Assembly: GCA_035566435.1 (NCBI GenBank)
Contig: DATMRF010000037.1
Coordinates: 18,206 to 82,205, forward strand
Reading direction: 5' to 3'
Source: DATMRF01 sp035566435
Lineage (GTDB): Bacteria > Verrucomicrobiota > Verrucomicrobiia > Limisphaerales > UBA8199
DNA: 64,000 nucleotides
Shown here: positions 16,290 through 24,391 of the stretch, piece by piece
Layout: each line of letters begins with the position of its first letter
Numbering within the stretch: the first letter of the stretch is position 1
The notes under the pieces: generated by a model
Told to the model about the DNA's origin: nothing
The model's input: only the letters and a program-made list of their open reading frames with translations
The model's database searches: none
Position numbers and translations under genes: made by a program

Positions 16290-17489
16290 TCAGGAATCCG
16301 TTATTGCTGAGACCAATGGTTCGAACAACCACTTGTAGAGGGGGCTGTGAAACTCAGCCGAAGCCGGGGGCTCCGGCAAGGCGCGCCCATTGCGGACGGC
16401 AATCAGCTTGAGGCTCGGGACCACCAGCACGACTTGATGGCCGGCGCCGGAGCCCCAGAATGCATCTCTGGGCAACCTGGCGCATGGCCCTTCGTTGTTG
16501 CTCCACCAGCCGATGCCGCAGGTACCGGGCGTGCCCGCGTCCGAAGTCACCAGCCGCACCGCCTCGGGGCTGAGCAGTTGTTTGCCGTTCCAATCGCCCT
16601 GCCGAAGCATGAGCCGGCCAATGCGCGCCACAGCCCGAGCCGTGTAGTTCCCCCCACCCCAGGCGGCGACCAGCGGCAGGCCGTCCACCGTGATGGTCTC
16701 CTTATAACCAATAGTCCACTCCGCGTCCGGCACGCCGATAGGCTGCATCACGCGCTCACGCAAGAGACTGCGGATGTCTCTCTGCGGGGCGTCTTTCAAG
16801 GTGGCAGTCAGGGCATAGACCAGCACGCCGATGCCGGGGTTGCTGTATTGCTGCTTTTCCCCAGGGTCGAAAAGCGTCGGGGTGATGTCGCGCGCGATCG
16901 TGAACGGGTCGTGCGGCGGAGCCAGGCGTTTCCAGAAATCTCCCTGCCATCCCGAGAGCTTCTCGTGCGGCAGGTCCCGGTCTTCGGCATCCGCCAGGCC
17001 GGAGGTGTGCGAGCCAAGCTGCCGGAAGGTGATGCGCGATTTGCGCGGGTCGGCCTGCCATTGCGGGATGAATTTTGCCGCCTTGTCGTCCAGGGCGATG
17101 CGTCCGTCCGTGATGGCCAGCGCCGTGGCCACGCCGCCGACAATCGCTTTGGCCATGGAAGCGGTCCCGTGCGGGATGGTGGGGCCGGCGCCGGGCGCAT
17201 ACCACTCGCAAACGATCTTATCGTTGCGTATGACCAGCAGCCCCGAGGTGCTTCGCGCTGCCAGGGCGTCCGTCATCTCCTTCAGCTTTGCGGCGGACAT
17301 ACCCTGACTTTCCGGAGCGGCAGTTGTCCAATCCCAGGTTGAGGCGTTGGTCTGCGCCAGCCCGGCGCTGGGCGCAAGCAAACGCATGGCGAGGCAGGCC
17401 GAAACAGCGAACATTTTCTGCAACTTCGCTGATTGCGCCGTGTCCATGCTCGGCAGACTAGCCACCCGCCGCGCCGTTGTCTTGCACAT
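16290..17489 (-). CDS. Serine hydrolase of the beta-lactamase/esterase family, exported
   Basis: This 399-residue protein belongs to the class C beta-lactamase/D-aminopeptidase-like family. The nucleophile motif SxxK is SMAK (111-114), the YxN motif is QYSNPG, and the third motif region is GAGHQVVLVVP. A signal sequence appears at residues 22-46. The start at 17489 is preceded by a GAGG ribosome-binding site; internal ATG 17447 is an alternative that shortens the leader. The substrate could be a peptide, ester or lactam. It converges with the propeller gene and seems monocistronic. Confidence 0.85.
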   Translation of the reverse strand: MCKTTARRVASLPSMDTAQSAKLQKMFAVSACLAMRLLAPSAGLAQTNASTWDWTTAAPESQGMSAAKLKEMTDALAARSTSGLLVIRNDKIVCEWYAPGAGPTIPHGTASMAKAIVGGVATALAITDGRIALDDKAAKFIPQWQADPRKSRITFRQLGSHTSGLADAEDRDLPHEKLSGWQGDFWKRLAPPHDPFTIARDITPTLFDPGEKQQYSNPGIGVLVYALTATLKDAPQRDIRSLLRERVMQPIGVPDAEWTIGYKETITVDGLPLVAAWGGGNYTARAVARIGRLMLRQGDWNGKQLLSPEAVRLVTSDAGTPGTCGIGWWSNNEGPCARLPRDAFWGSGAGHQVVLVVPSLKLIAVRNGRALPEPPASAEFHSPLYKWLFEPLVSAITDS

Positions 17490-17586
17490 TTGCCCTCAAG
17501 GGGTAATTAACCGTAGAGGCGCGATAACCGCCGCGCGCGAAACCGTAACCGGCCTGAATCAGCAAACCCGTTGCGGTCCGGCTAAA

Positions 17587-17765
17587 CCCCGTAGGGGTGG
17601 CCTGTTTATAGTTGAATCGCCACTAATGACTCTCCTTTTTGTTTTTTCAGCGGCGCGGCAATAAGGTGTCCGATTGGGTGGAGCCGCGTTGCCGCGCCGC
17701 TGAAAAAACAAAAAGGAGCAAACGGAGGTGGGGTGCCTGACTACAAACAGGCCACCCCTACGGGG
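17587..17765. repeat. Nested palindromic element (MITE- or IS-end-like)
   Basis: Perfect 30-nt arms at 17632-17661 and 17689-17718 (beginning CTCCTTTTTGTTTTTTCAGC) enclose a 27-nt loop. Outside them lies a second inverted pair, 17587-17612 and 17740-17765, reading CCCCGTAGGGGTGGCCTG with one or two mismatches. The whole 179-nt unit contains no credible ORF. It sits between a minus-strand and a plus-strand gene. Confidence 0.8.
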
Positions 17766-17969
17766 TTTGCACCCAGGCTCCAGCCGACCTCTCTCCTAAA
17801 GGCCGCGATCCAATGCTGGCGCACGTGTGGAAACAAGAAACACGAATCACTTCCCACAGTGGCACCTTTTTTTGTACTGTCTCAGGAATGGCTCGCAAGG
17901 CTCTTTACGCCTCAAGAACCCGAAACATTAAGACCAGCGTCCAAGGTAATCGCGGCAGACACATTATCC

Positions 17970-19067
17970 ATGAGGATCAACCGGACACGCGCGATGGAAA
18001 CGGGCCGGGGATGTTTTCTCCTCCTGGCCTTCCTGGCGGCCACCGGCACCACGGTGCTCGCGCAGCCCGCGCCAATCTCGGCGCCATATCCGCCCAGCCA
18101 GGTGCTCCGCCGCATCGACTGGGCCCCAAAGGAAACCATCGTCCGCAAGGCCCATGACAGCGACAACTGGCCGATGGCCTGGGCCGATGACGACGCACTC
18201 TATACGGCTTATGGCGACGGCAGCGGGTTCGAGCCTTTTGTTCCGGAGAAACTGAGCCTTGGGTTTGCGAAGATCACCGGCACCCCCTCCGCTTTCACCG
18301 GCGAGAACCTGCGCGCCCCCTCCCTGGAGCAGCGGGGTGGCGGCCAGCGAGGCCGCAAAGCCAGCGGCTTGCTTTGCGTTGACGCTGTGCTGTATCTCTG
18401 GGCGCGCAACGCCACCAACTCCCAACTGGTCTGGTCCGAAGACCATGGGGCAACCTGGACGTGGGCCGATTGGAAATTCACCAACAGCTTCGGCTGTCCG
18501 ACCTTTCTCAACTTCGGGCGCAACTATGGCGGGGCACGAGACGCATTCGTTTACATCTATTCGCCGGATAGCGAATCGGCCTACGAGGCCGTTGACCGCC
18601 TGGTGCTGGCACGCGTGGCCAGGACTAAAATTCGTCAGCGCGCCGCTTATGAGTTTTTCACGGGACTGCACGAAGGCCAGGCTGCCTGGAGTCCGGACCT
18701 TGGGCGCCGAGGCGCCGTCTTCTCGGCGGCCGGACTATGCTATCGCGCCGGCATTTCATATTCTGCTGCTCTGAAGCGCTACCTGTTGGTTCAACCTGTC
18801 CCCACGGCGGCCTCGCGCGACCGGGCTGGGAAAATAGACACCCGGTCTGCAGGCGGTTTGGCTATCTACGATGCCTCCTCTCCCTGGGGCCCCTGGACGA
18901 CCGCCTTTTTCACCACGCAATGGGACGTCGGCCCCGGCGACTCCGCCAGCTTTCCCACTAAATGGATGAGCACCGACGGCAAAACGCTCTACCTGGTCTT
19001 TTCCGGCGACGACAATTTTTGTGTGCGAAGGGCCCAACTCGAACTGGGGACACCTTCGACGCCCTAG
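17970..19067 (+). CDS. Exported DUF4185-like protein
   Basis: This protein of about 365 residues has an N-terminal hydrophobic signal (FLLLAFLAATGTTVLAQ). The body resembles the DUF4185 family, a sialidase/glycosidase-like propeller fold: DSDNWPMAWADDDALYTAYGDG, NSQLVWSEDHGATWTW, and the end MSTDGKTLYLVFSGDDNF. The frame is open from 17733, but that upstream part overlaps a palindromic repeat. ATG 17970 or 17994 gives a proper signal peptide. No catalytic residues are assigned. A role in polysaccharide handling is a family-level guess. Confidence 0.7.
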   Translation: MRINRTRAMETGRGCFLLLAFLAATGTTVLAQPAPISAPYPPSQVLRRIDWAPKETIVRKAHDSDNWPMAWADDDALYTAYGDGSGFEPFVPEKLSLGFAKITGTPSAFTGENLRAPSLEQRGGGQRGRKASGLLCVDAVLYLWARNATNSQLVWSEDHGATWTWADWKFTNSFGCPTFLNFGRNYGGARDAFVYIYSPDSESAYEAVDRLVLARVARTKIRQRAAYEFFTGLHEGQAAWSPDLGRRGAVFSAAGLCYRAGISYSAALKRYLLVQPVPTAASRDRAGKIDTRSAGGLAIYDASSPWGPWTTAFFTTQWDVGPGDSASFPTKWMSTDGKTLYLVFSGDDNFCVRRAQLELGTPSTP

Positions 19068-19260
19068 CTGGACGGCAGTCGTGGAATCCCGAATCCCTCT
19101 CGGAAACCGTGAAAGTGAATCCAGAACTCCTGACATAGGGCTTCTCGAAATGTCCGCTTTCAAAAGCGGACAGGTTTGGGTTCGCACGCGTGCTATCTTC
19201 GGAATCGCAAGATTGCTCGAAATTCGCCGAAATCCCGCCCTTCTATGTCAGGAGCTCTGG

Positions 19261-19360
19261 AATCCCGAAGGGATTCTGACGCAAAGCCCAGGGTTGCGAG
19301 GAACGAGCTACCCTGGGTCAACGCCCGCCGCAGTTGTTTCAACCTCAAAGAGGTTGCGCC
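19261..19360. repeat. Intergenic hairpin repeat, copy 1
   Basis: This element holds three short hairpins in a row: AATCCCGAAGGGATT, CCAGGGTTGCGAGG with its partner ACCCTGGGT, and CAACCTCAAAGAGGTTG. A second copy with the same order lies at 19459-19555. Confidence 0.7.
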
Positions 19361-19458
19361 CATTCTGCCAACTGTTCTTGCTCACGCTGGCCAAAGCCGG
19401 GCGTGCTTGATCCGCGATGTAACCCTGGCGGCAATGCCGTGCGGAAACTGTGAAAGTG

Positions 19459-19555
19459 AATCCCGAAGGGATTCTGCCGCAAAGCCCAGGGTTGCGAGGA
19501 ACGAGCAACCCTGGGTAACCTCGCCCCCGGGTCTCAACTCCGAAGGAGTTGCGCC
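19459..19555. repeat. Intergenic hairpin repeat, copy 2
   Basis: This is the second copy of the three-hairpin unit, with AATCCCGAAGGGATT, CCAGGGTTGCGAGG and ACCCTGGGT. The last hairpin has diverged to CAACTCCGAAGGAGTTG. The changes are compensatory, which points to selection or copying at the structure level. The 500-nt stretch 19068-19585 holds these repeats and no credible gene. Confidence 0.7.
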
Positions 19556-19585
19556 ATCGCATCGAACACCACCACGCCACAATCC

Positions 19586-19759
19586 CTATATGAACGCTCC
19601 CTGGATGCGCATCAGGTTCGCCTCCGAAAACCGGCAGCAGATGTCCACGTCACGGGTGACTAAAGTAACGCCGTGGGCCACAGCGGCAAATCCCCCGATC
19701 AGAACGAACTCGACTCGCGCTTCAATGAGTCGCCGCGTCGATTCGCTCAGGTTTTGCAT
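19586..19759 (-). pseudogene. Truncated nucleotidyltransferase (MNT/AbiEii-like)
   Basis: This 57-residue frame carries only the N-terminus of a pol-beta-type nucleotidyltransferase: IEARVEFVLIGGFAAVAHGV followed by TRDVDIC, which are the GG and DxD catalytic motifs. It then stops shortly after RIQGAFI. Family members are usually well over 120 residues, so the catalytic domain is cut off; the hairpin repeat copy begins just beyond the stop. It overlaps the end of the upstream small gene, as in two-gene toxin-antitoxin-like modules. Loss of the third catalytic Asp makes activity unlikely. Confidence 0.6.
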
Positions 19760-20012
19760 TTCGCTTCTCCACCGCGGCGCGCAGCGAATCGGCGAACCGC
19801 AGCGCATCGTCATTGGCCAGCATTCGCTCCCAGGGTGTTTTTGCCAGGCTGTCCTCGAGCAATGAAAAGTCTATTCCTTCCGCCGTCGTTTCGGCGCAAG
19901 CCGCGGTCAAGCCACGCGCCTCCGCATCATCCTTCGGTGGTTCAGTTTCAAGCTTGGGTGGCCGCGCCTTCACTGCGAGCAGGTTAGATTTAAACCAATT
20001 GCAGTCAAGCAT
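19722..20012 (-). CDS. Small hypothetical protein, partner of truncated nucleotidyltransferase
   Basis: This 96-residue soluble acidic protein has the C-terminal stretch TPWERMLANDDALRFADSLRAAVEKR, a charged helix. It overlaps the following nucleotidyltransferase frame by about 38 nt, an arrangement common where a small upstream gene accompanies a nucleotidyltransferase. I do not recognise a domain. The overlap and direction support it as real, but codon evidence is modest. Confidence 0.5.
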   Translation of the reverse strand: MLDCNWFKSNLLAVKARPPKLETEPPKDDAEARGLTAACAETTAEGIDFSLLEDSLAKTPWERMLANDDALRFADSLRAAVEKRNAKPERIDAATH

Positions 20013-20101
20013 AGGCGGCCGGAAAAGGGGCCGAGCCTGTAGATGGTGCGATACAAATCATGTAAAAGCTTGACTGCGCCAATCCACCCGGCCCTCCCAA
20101 C

Positions 20102-20575
20102 TCACTCGGTGGCGCCCAGGCTGCGCAGCAGGTTTGCCACGTTCGTCTGTTCGTACAGCAGCGCTCGTTTCAACGGTGTGTTCCCCTGCTTGTCGCGCGC
20201 GTTGATTTGTGCGCCGGCGTGAACGAGCACCGTCATTGCGTCTGGGAATCCTTCCTGGGCGGCTACATGAAGCGCCGTCTCACCCGCCGCGTCTTTGGCT
20301 TCCAGCTTTGCCCCAGCCTGCAAGAGCACCGCGATCACATTCGTGCAGTTTCGGGACGCCGCGTCGTGGAGCGGCGTCCGGGCCGAATCATCCGGCAAAT
20401 CCACCGCGGCGGCATTCGTTGCCAGGATCGCCTTAACCCCCTGCGCGTCGCACGCAAGCGACAACTGGTGAATTGGCCGGTAATCGCTGTGGGCCGGAGG
20501 AAAGAGAAAACAACCGGCGCTCAAAACCACCAGCGCCAGCGCTAAACAATGCGATGTGCGGAATCGGTTTTGCAT
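20102..20575 (-). CDS. Ankyrin-repeat lipoprotein
   Basis: This 157-residue protein has a lipoprotein signal: hydrophobic LALALVVLSAGC with the lipobox Cys at position 22. Three to four ankyrin repeats follow, recognised by ARTPLHDAASRNCTNVIAVLL, GETALHVAAQEGF and GNTPLKRALLYEQ. It is predicted to be anchored in the outer or inner membrane and to act by protein-protein binding. It follows the phospholipase-like gene on the same strand with a gap of 18 nt, so the two are probably co-transcribed and may interact. Confidence 0.85.
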   Translation of the reverse strand: MQNRFRTSHCLALALVVLSAGCFLFPPAHSDYRPIHQLSLACDAQGVKAILATNAAAVDLPDDSARTPLHDAASRNCTNVIAVLLQAGAKLEAKDAAGETALHVAAQEGFPDAMTVLVHAGAQINARDKQGNTPLKRALLYEQTNVANLLRSLGATE

Positions 20576-20593
20576 TCGTGGTTCGCTGAAGCG

Positions 20594-21943
20594 TTAGGTC
20601 GGCACCTGCTGAAGCAGAGCGCCGAACGTCGGATGGTTACCACCCCCCTGGCTTTTCATCTCCGCGACCCCTGCGAGGAAAGCCTGCTGCAGCTCCGTCC
20701 CCCCGGACGGCATCGTGACTTCATACGGATTCGCCTTCGGCTGCCGGGCCAGGTAAGCGTCCATCGCCGGCGCGGGCGGCGGGTTTGTAATCGGCTGGTC
20801 GAAGCTCAGCGCCTTGGACAAACTCGCCACCGGACGCGGATCAACCTCCGCCGAATACGACCCACCGCCGAATTTCTCCGCGATGAATTTCAACACCGAA
20901 GTGTGGTCGAACACATCGTGCACACAAGCGCCGGCCTTTACGAATGGCGACAGCACGTACGCGGGCGTCCGCGGGCCAAGCGACAGGAACGGCGCGTAGC
21001 TGGCACCTGCAGGCGCGTCGGTCCTGACCAGCGGCGGTGACACATGGTCGAAGAACCCGCCGTGTTCGTCGTACCCGACAAACGTCAGCGACCGGTTCCA
21101 AAAAGAGAGGCTGGAGGTGATGGCGTTGTACACCTGCATCAGGAACTCCTGGCCATCACTGATCCCGGAAGGCGCGTGGTCATCGGTCGAGCGCCCCAAA
21201 TGCGGCGCATCGCCGTAATCCGGTTCCACGAAAATCACCTTGGGCAGTTGCGACGGCGGCGTCGATTCCAGGTCGGTTTTCAGCTCGTCGAATGACCGGA
21301 AGTTGCCGCCCGCCAGAATGCGCCGCACCCAGCGGAGCATCATCGTAAAAAACGGCAGCCCCTGATGATACACGCGCCAACTGATGCCATGCTGGTCCAG
21401 CCAGTCATAGATTAAGGGCTGCGACGGCAAAGGCGTCGCATTGCTTTCGATGATCGTGCTGCCGCCCATCGCCATCAGCCGGTTGGGTTGCGTGCCCGAA
21501 GGCACCGCGCAGAACCAGTGGTCGCAAATCGTGAAGTTGCTGGCGAAGAACTGGTTTATCGGCGCCTCGTCCGCGCCATAGTAGCCCATCACCAGGCGCC
21601 GGTCGTCGGGGTTGGTCGAGACCTGCTGGGGAATGGCGCCCACAAAGCCATTCATCGCGTACTGGCCATTGTTCAACACCCCCAGATGAGCAGCCACGTT
21701 TTCCCGCTGGTGTGGCGGGTCGAAACCCGGCGGTAAAAAATACGGGTCGTCGTTGTGAAATGGCTGGAACACCTGGCCGCCATCAGCATTGGCGAACTTG
21801 CTCAGCCAGGCCGCGTCGGTGCTCTGTCCTTCAACATCCGTGCGATTGTACGGCGGCAGGCTCAGGTAACCCAGCATGTGATCGAACGACCGGTTCTCCA
21901 TGAGAACGATCACGACCGTTTTGATGTCGTCCAGGGTCGCCAT
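20594..21943 (-). CDS. Phosphoesterase of the phospholipase C / acid phosphatase family
   Basis: This 449-residue protein starts with TVVIVLMENRSFDHMLGYL, the metal-binding N-terminal motif of the bacterial phospholipase C/AcpA family. Later motifs are SFWNRSLTFVGYDEHGGFFDHV, which carries further metal ligands, and FDHTSVLKFIAEKFG. No clear signal peptide precedes the catalytic core, unlike typical Tat-exported relatives, so export is uncertain. It probably hydrolyses phosphate mono- or diesters. It is the first gene of a two-gene unit with the ankyrin lipoprotein. Confidence 0.87.
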   Translation of the reverse strand: MATLDDIKTVVIVLMENRSFDHMLGYLSLPPYNRTDVEGQSTDAAWLSKFANADGGQVFQPFHNDDPYFLPPGFDPPHQRENVAAHLGVLNNGQYAMNGFVGAIPQQVSTNPDDRRLVMGYYGADEAPINQFFASNFTICDHWFCAVPSGTQPNRLMAMGGSTIIESNATPLPSQPLIYDWLDQHGISWRVYHQGLPFFTMMLRWVRRILAGGNFRSFDELKTDLESTPPSQLPKVIFVEPDYGDAPHLGRSTDDHAPSGISDGQEFLMQVYNAITSSLSFWNRSLTFVGYDEHGGFFDHVSPPLVRTDAPAGASYAPFLSLGPRTPAYVLSPFVKAGACVHDVFDHTSVLKFIAEKFGGGSYSAEVDPRPVASLSKALSFDQPITNPPPAPAMDAYLARQPKANPYEVTMPSGGTELQQAFLAGVAEMKSQGGGNHPTFGALLQQVPT

Positions 21944-22129
21944 GCCCGCTCAACAGGGTACGCGGATACGCCAGCCGCGCAAGTCCTTTACCGGGCAATC
22001 CAGGCCAAACGCATTTAAATCGCCCGAGAATAGCCCCGTCCCGCAGGAACCGCCGAGAATCGCCCAACGCTTCAGCTCTTGTCATTAACGCTAGAGATCC
22101 CACAGACGAACAACGCGGCGTTCCTTTTC

Positions 22130-22671
22130 GCGCCTTCTCGTGCCTCTTTGTGGCAATTCTCCCGCTCCCCGCCATCCGCGTCTTCCGCGTCTTCCGCGGT
22201 TCTCTTCTGCTGTTGTTGATTGCGTCTTTGCCTCCTTGCGCCTTTGCGTTTAATCCCAGTCACCCGCTCGGCCAACGTTAGCCATTGCGTTTAATCCCAG
22301 CGAGCGCAGCGAGCCAAAACCAAGAGTCCCGAAGGGACGAAATGTGATAGCCCGGGGTGCAGCGAAGCGGAGCCCCGGGTAAACCGCCCTCAAATCAAAA
22401 CCAAGAGTCCCGAAGGGACGAAATGTAATAGCCCGGGGTGGAGCGAAGCGGAGCCCCGGGTAAACCGCCCCCAAATCTCATTCCCCTCGCCCCGCGAGGA
22501 ACGAGCGGGGAGAGGGGCAGGGGTGAGGGGTTTCAGGTCACCCGCTCGGCCAACGTTAGAGCGCCTTCTCGTGCCTCTTTGTGGCAATTCTCCTGCTTCC
22601 GCGCCTTCCGCGCCTTCCGCGTTTTCCGTGGTTCTCTTCTGCTGTTTTTGATCGCGTCTTTGCCTCCTTGC
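22130..22671. repeat. Segmental duplication flanking hairpin repeats
   Basis: Two diverged copies of a block of about 110 nt, starting GCGCCTTCTCGTGCCTC, occupy 22130-22239 and 22561-22671. The 23-nt string GTCACCCGCTCGGCCAACG also occurs twice, at 22259 and 22537. Between them lie the tandem hairpin units at 22316-22475. No gene is seen between 21944 and 22872. Confidence 0.7.
22316..22475. repeat. Tandem hairpin unit, two copies, 81-nt period
   Basis: Each unit contains GAGTCCCGAAGGGACGAAAT and the hairpin formed by AGCCCGGGGTG and GGAGCCCCGGG, with an AGCGAAGCG loop. The copies begin near 22321 and 22402. This belongs to the same general class as the AATCCCGAAGGGATT units at 19261 and 19459. 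Confidence 0.75.
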
Positions 22672-22872
22672 AGTGCTCTCCCCAAGGATGAAGCAATTCG
22701 AGCAAGATTCTTCTAATCGTAAGTGCTTGGGTTCTCTGCGCTCATCGCGGCTCGGCGGTTTACCTGTTCGGCGGATTTGGTTGCGGCTCGACCGCTCTAT
22801 GCCTTTGCGTTTAATCCCACCCTCGCCGCGCTACGCCTTTGGGTTAACAATCCTGGCTGAATTGTTACGGCT

Positions 22873-23226
22873 TTAGCTCAGATCATCCAGCGGACTGGCC
22901 ACGCCCTGGCCGCCCTGCTGGAGCACGTGCGTATAGATCTCCTCGAGAGGAATGTTGAGCACTTGCCGATAGAGAAAGACCAGGGCGTTGAAGGCCTGGT
23001 TTTGAGTCGAGGCCGCTACCTTGCCGTTGACTGCCAAATCCGTGCAAAACACCTCGATCTTGCTCTCGCCATCAGCCAGATCCTCGCGCGAGCGCATGTG
23101 ATGGAAACGGATGTAGCGCTTGATCCAGTCCGCATAACTCCGCTCGGTGTGAATCGAATAGTGGTGCAATCGCATCACGTTCCGAACCTGATCCAACAGC
23201 TTCGACGAATGGCCTTGACTTTCCAT
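22873..23226 (-). pseudogene. Integron integrase with internal deletion
   Basis: This 117-residue frame joins two ends of an IntI-type tyrosine recombinase. Residues 1-93 are the SAM-like DNA-binding domain (KLLDQVRNVMRLHHYSIHTE, DWIKRYIRFHH, VAASTQNQAFNALVFLYRQV). Residue 94 onward is the extreme C-terminus IYTHVLQQGGQGVASPLDDL, which holds the catalytic Tyr. The roughly 200 residues with the catalytic Arg and HxxR box are missing, apparently in frame, so the product cannot recombine DNA. It is divergent from the downstream small genes, the classical integron arrangement, and followed on the other side by an attI-like region and attC sites. Intact IntI proteins are about 320-340 residues. 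Confidence 0.85.
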
Positions 23227-23264
23227 GTCAACCCTCTAAGATCTGATTATGATTATGGATAATT

Positions 23265-23379
23265 GGACTTTTCGCCCTGATATTGACCTTCCTAATATCA
23301 AGGCGAAACTGACCGAAAACCATGCCAATATCTTATTATCAAGGCGAAACGCCCTGTCAATAAATAGTTAGAAAAGTCC
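23265..23379. other. Putative integron attI region
   Basis: This region lies between the integrase remnant and the first cassette gene. It contains direct repeats of TATCAAGGCGAAAC at 23296 and 23337, a nearly perfect inverted copy around 23269-23282, and outer arms GGACTTTTC (23265) and GAAAAGTCC (23371). A core-site-like GTTAGAA lies at 23367-23373, just before the first cassette. Direct repeats next to a simple site are a known feature of attI. It is much more AT-rich than the surroundings and probably also holds the integrase and cassette promoters. Confidence 0.55.
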
Positions 23380-23383
23380 GGTT

Positions 23384-23695
23384 ATGGAAATCGCGGGCGC
23401 TAAATGCACCGTCTGCGGGAAGCAAATACTCCTTGCAAGGGAAGGCAAGTTTTGTGCTCGCTGCCAGAGGGCTGTCCACCTTGATTGCGAAGCCGGCGCG
23501 GAGTGTCCTGTCTGCAAGGGGCCATATACGGAGTATGTTCCGCTCAAAGCAGACCCTTTATCTGCCGCTTTTGTGCCTCGGGCACTGCGACCCGCAAACA
23601 GCGCAGTTGGGATTTTGCTGTTGATCGTGGGGTTGGCATTTGCGTTTTACGTTTTATATTACCTTTTTGAAGACGCGCTCGCCCATGGACACTAA
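23384..23695 (+). CDS. Cassette 1: zinc-ribbon/RING-like membrane protein
   Basis: This 103-residue protein has three CxxC pairs plus single Cys and His residues in its first half (CTVCGK, CARCQRAVHLDC, CPVCKG), a zinc-binding arrangement resembling RING or B-box fingers. One C-terminal transmembrane helix, VGILLLIVGLAFAFYVLYYLF, would tether the zinc domain to the inner face of the membrane. It is the first gene after the attI-like region. Its function is unknown. Bacterial proteins with such N-terminal fingers and a tail anchor are often uncharacterised cassette products. Confidence 0.65.
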   Translation: MEIAGAKCTVCGKQILLAREGKFCARCQRAVHLDCEAGAECPVCKGPYTEYVPLKADPLSAAFVPRALRPANSAVGILLLIVGLAFAFYVLYYLFEDALAHGH

Positions 23696-23719
23696 CAGTT
23701 CCCTGCGTCAGTCTCATTT

Positions 23720-23819
23720 CTCTAACGAGGTCACTGCACCGGATGCCGCGATTTCACGCTATTTGCAATCTCTACACCAGCGGCGCGGCCCCGGTGAGTT
23801 TTTTCGCTAAGTGTTTCGC
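23720..23819. other. Possible degenerate attC site after cassette 1
   Basis: CTCTAAC (23720-23726) fits the R'' box consensus RYYYAAC at six of seven positions. Imperfect complementary arms, TGCACCGGATGCCGCG and GGCGCGGCCCCGGTGA, follow. The R' box candidate GTTTCGC (23813) matches the consensus poorly. The position between two cassette genes is right but the match is weak. Confidence 0.35.
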
Positions 23820-23822
23820 GCC

Positions 23823-24251
23823 ATGACCGCCCAAAGACCATTGAGAGGCGTCTATTTCTTACTGGCAATTTGCGGCTTGATCGCACTCTGGGTCCTTCTT
23901 CGCCCTGGCGTATTATTTTACTCGGGTCCAGTGGTCCGAGATACCCCGCGCATGAGGGAATACAACCGAATCCATGTCCTATGCGGAAAGCTAGTGCGGG
24001 CCGAGCCCCGGCTGCCCAAAGGGGCAGATTCCAGGCAGATCGAGGCATTCGTGGTTGCGGGAGTATTTACGGCGGACGATGCAGCCTATTTACGGGAGCA
24101 CAACATCCAATTTCATGGCTTCGATCCAGCCAGCGTAGGTGCGGATGTTGCCGTATTCGAGACCATTTTCACGAACACGGAGTTGCCCCGCCACATAATC
24201 GGCTATGCTGACGGACACACGGTGATGCGGGAACTCAATCGCAAGCCATGA
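23823..24251 (+). CDS. Cassette 2: hypothetical single-pass membrane protein
   Basis: This 142-residue protein has one N-terminal transmembrane helix (YFLLAICGLIALWVLL) followed by a soluble domain of about 110 residues that would lie outside the inner membrane. No motif is recognised; the domain has ADSRQIEAFVVAGVFTADDAAYL and ends in NRKP. ATG 23823 is chosen; GTG 23811 lies within the preceding candidate attC site. Transcription with the other cassettes is likely, as no separate promoter is apparent. Confidence 0.55.
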   Translation: MTAQRPLRGVYFLLAICGLIALWVLLRPGVLFYSGPVVRDTPRMREYNRIHVLCGKLVRAEPRLPKGADSRQIEAFVVAGVFTADDAAYLREHNIQFHGFDPASVGADVAVFETIFTNTELPRHIIGYADGHTVMRELNRKP

Positions 24252-24252
24252 C

Positions 24253-24381
24253 ACTTAATCCGCTTGCTTCAGCCAACAGCCGCAGTTCATTGTGTTTTTC
24301 GGATGTTGGGAGAGATTAGCTGCTCTCCATTGCTGGCCAGGCTTGGCTCTCAGCGGCTGTGGCTTAGCGAGATTCTTAGGC
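24253..24381. other. Probable degenerate attC site after cassette 2
   Basis: The R''-like box ACTTAAT (24253) and R'-like box CTTAGGC (24375) each differ from consensus only at the crossover-adjacent C/G position. Internal arms CAGCCAACAGCCGC and GCGGCTGTGGCTTAG are complementary apart from an extra base, as in attC L boxes. The 129-nt length is within the known attC range. Confidence 0.5.
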
Positions 24382-24391
24382 GGAGATTGCT

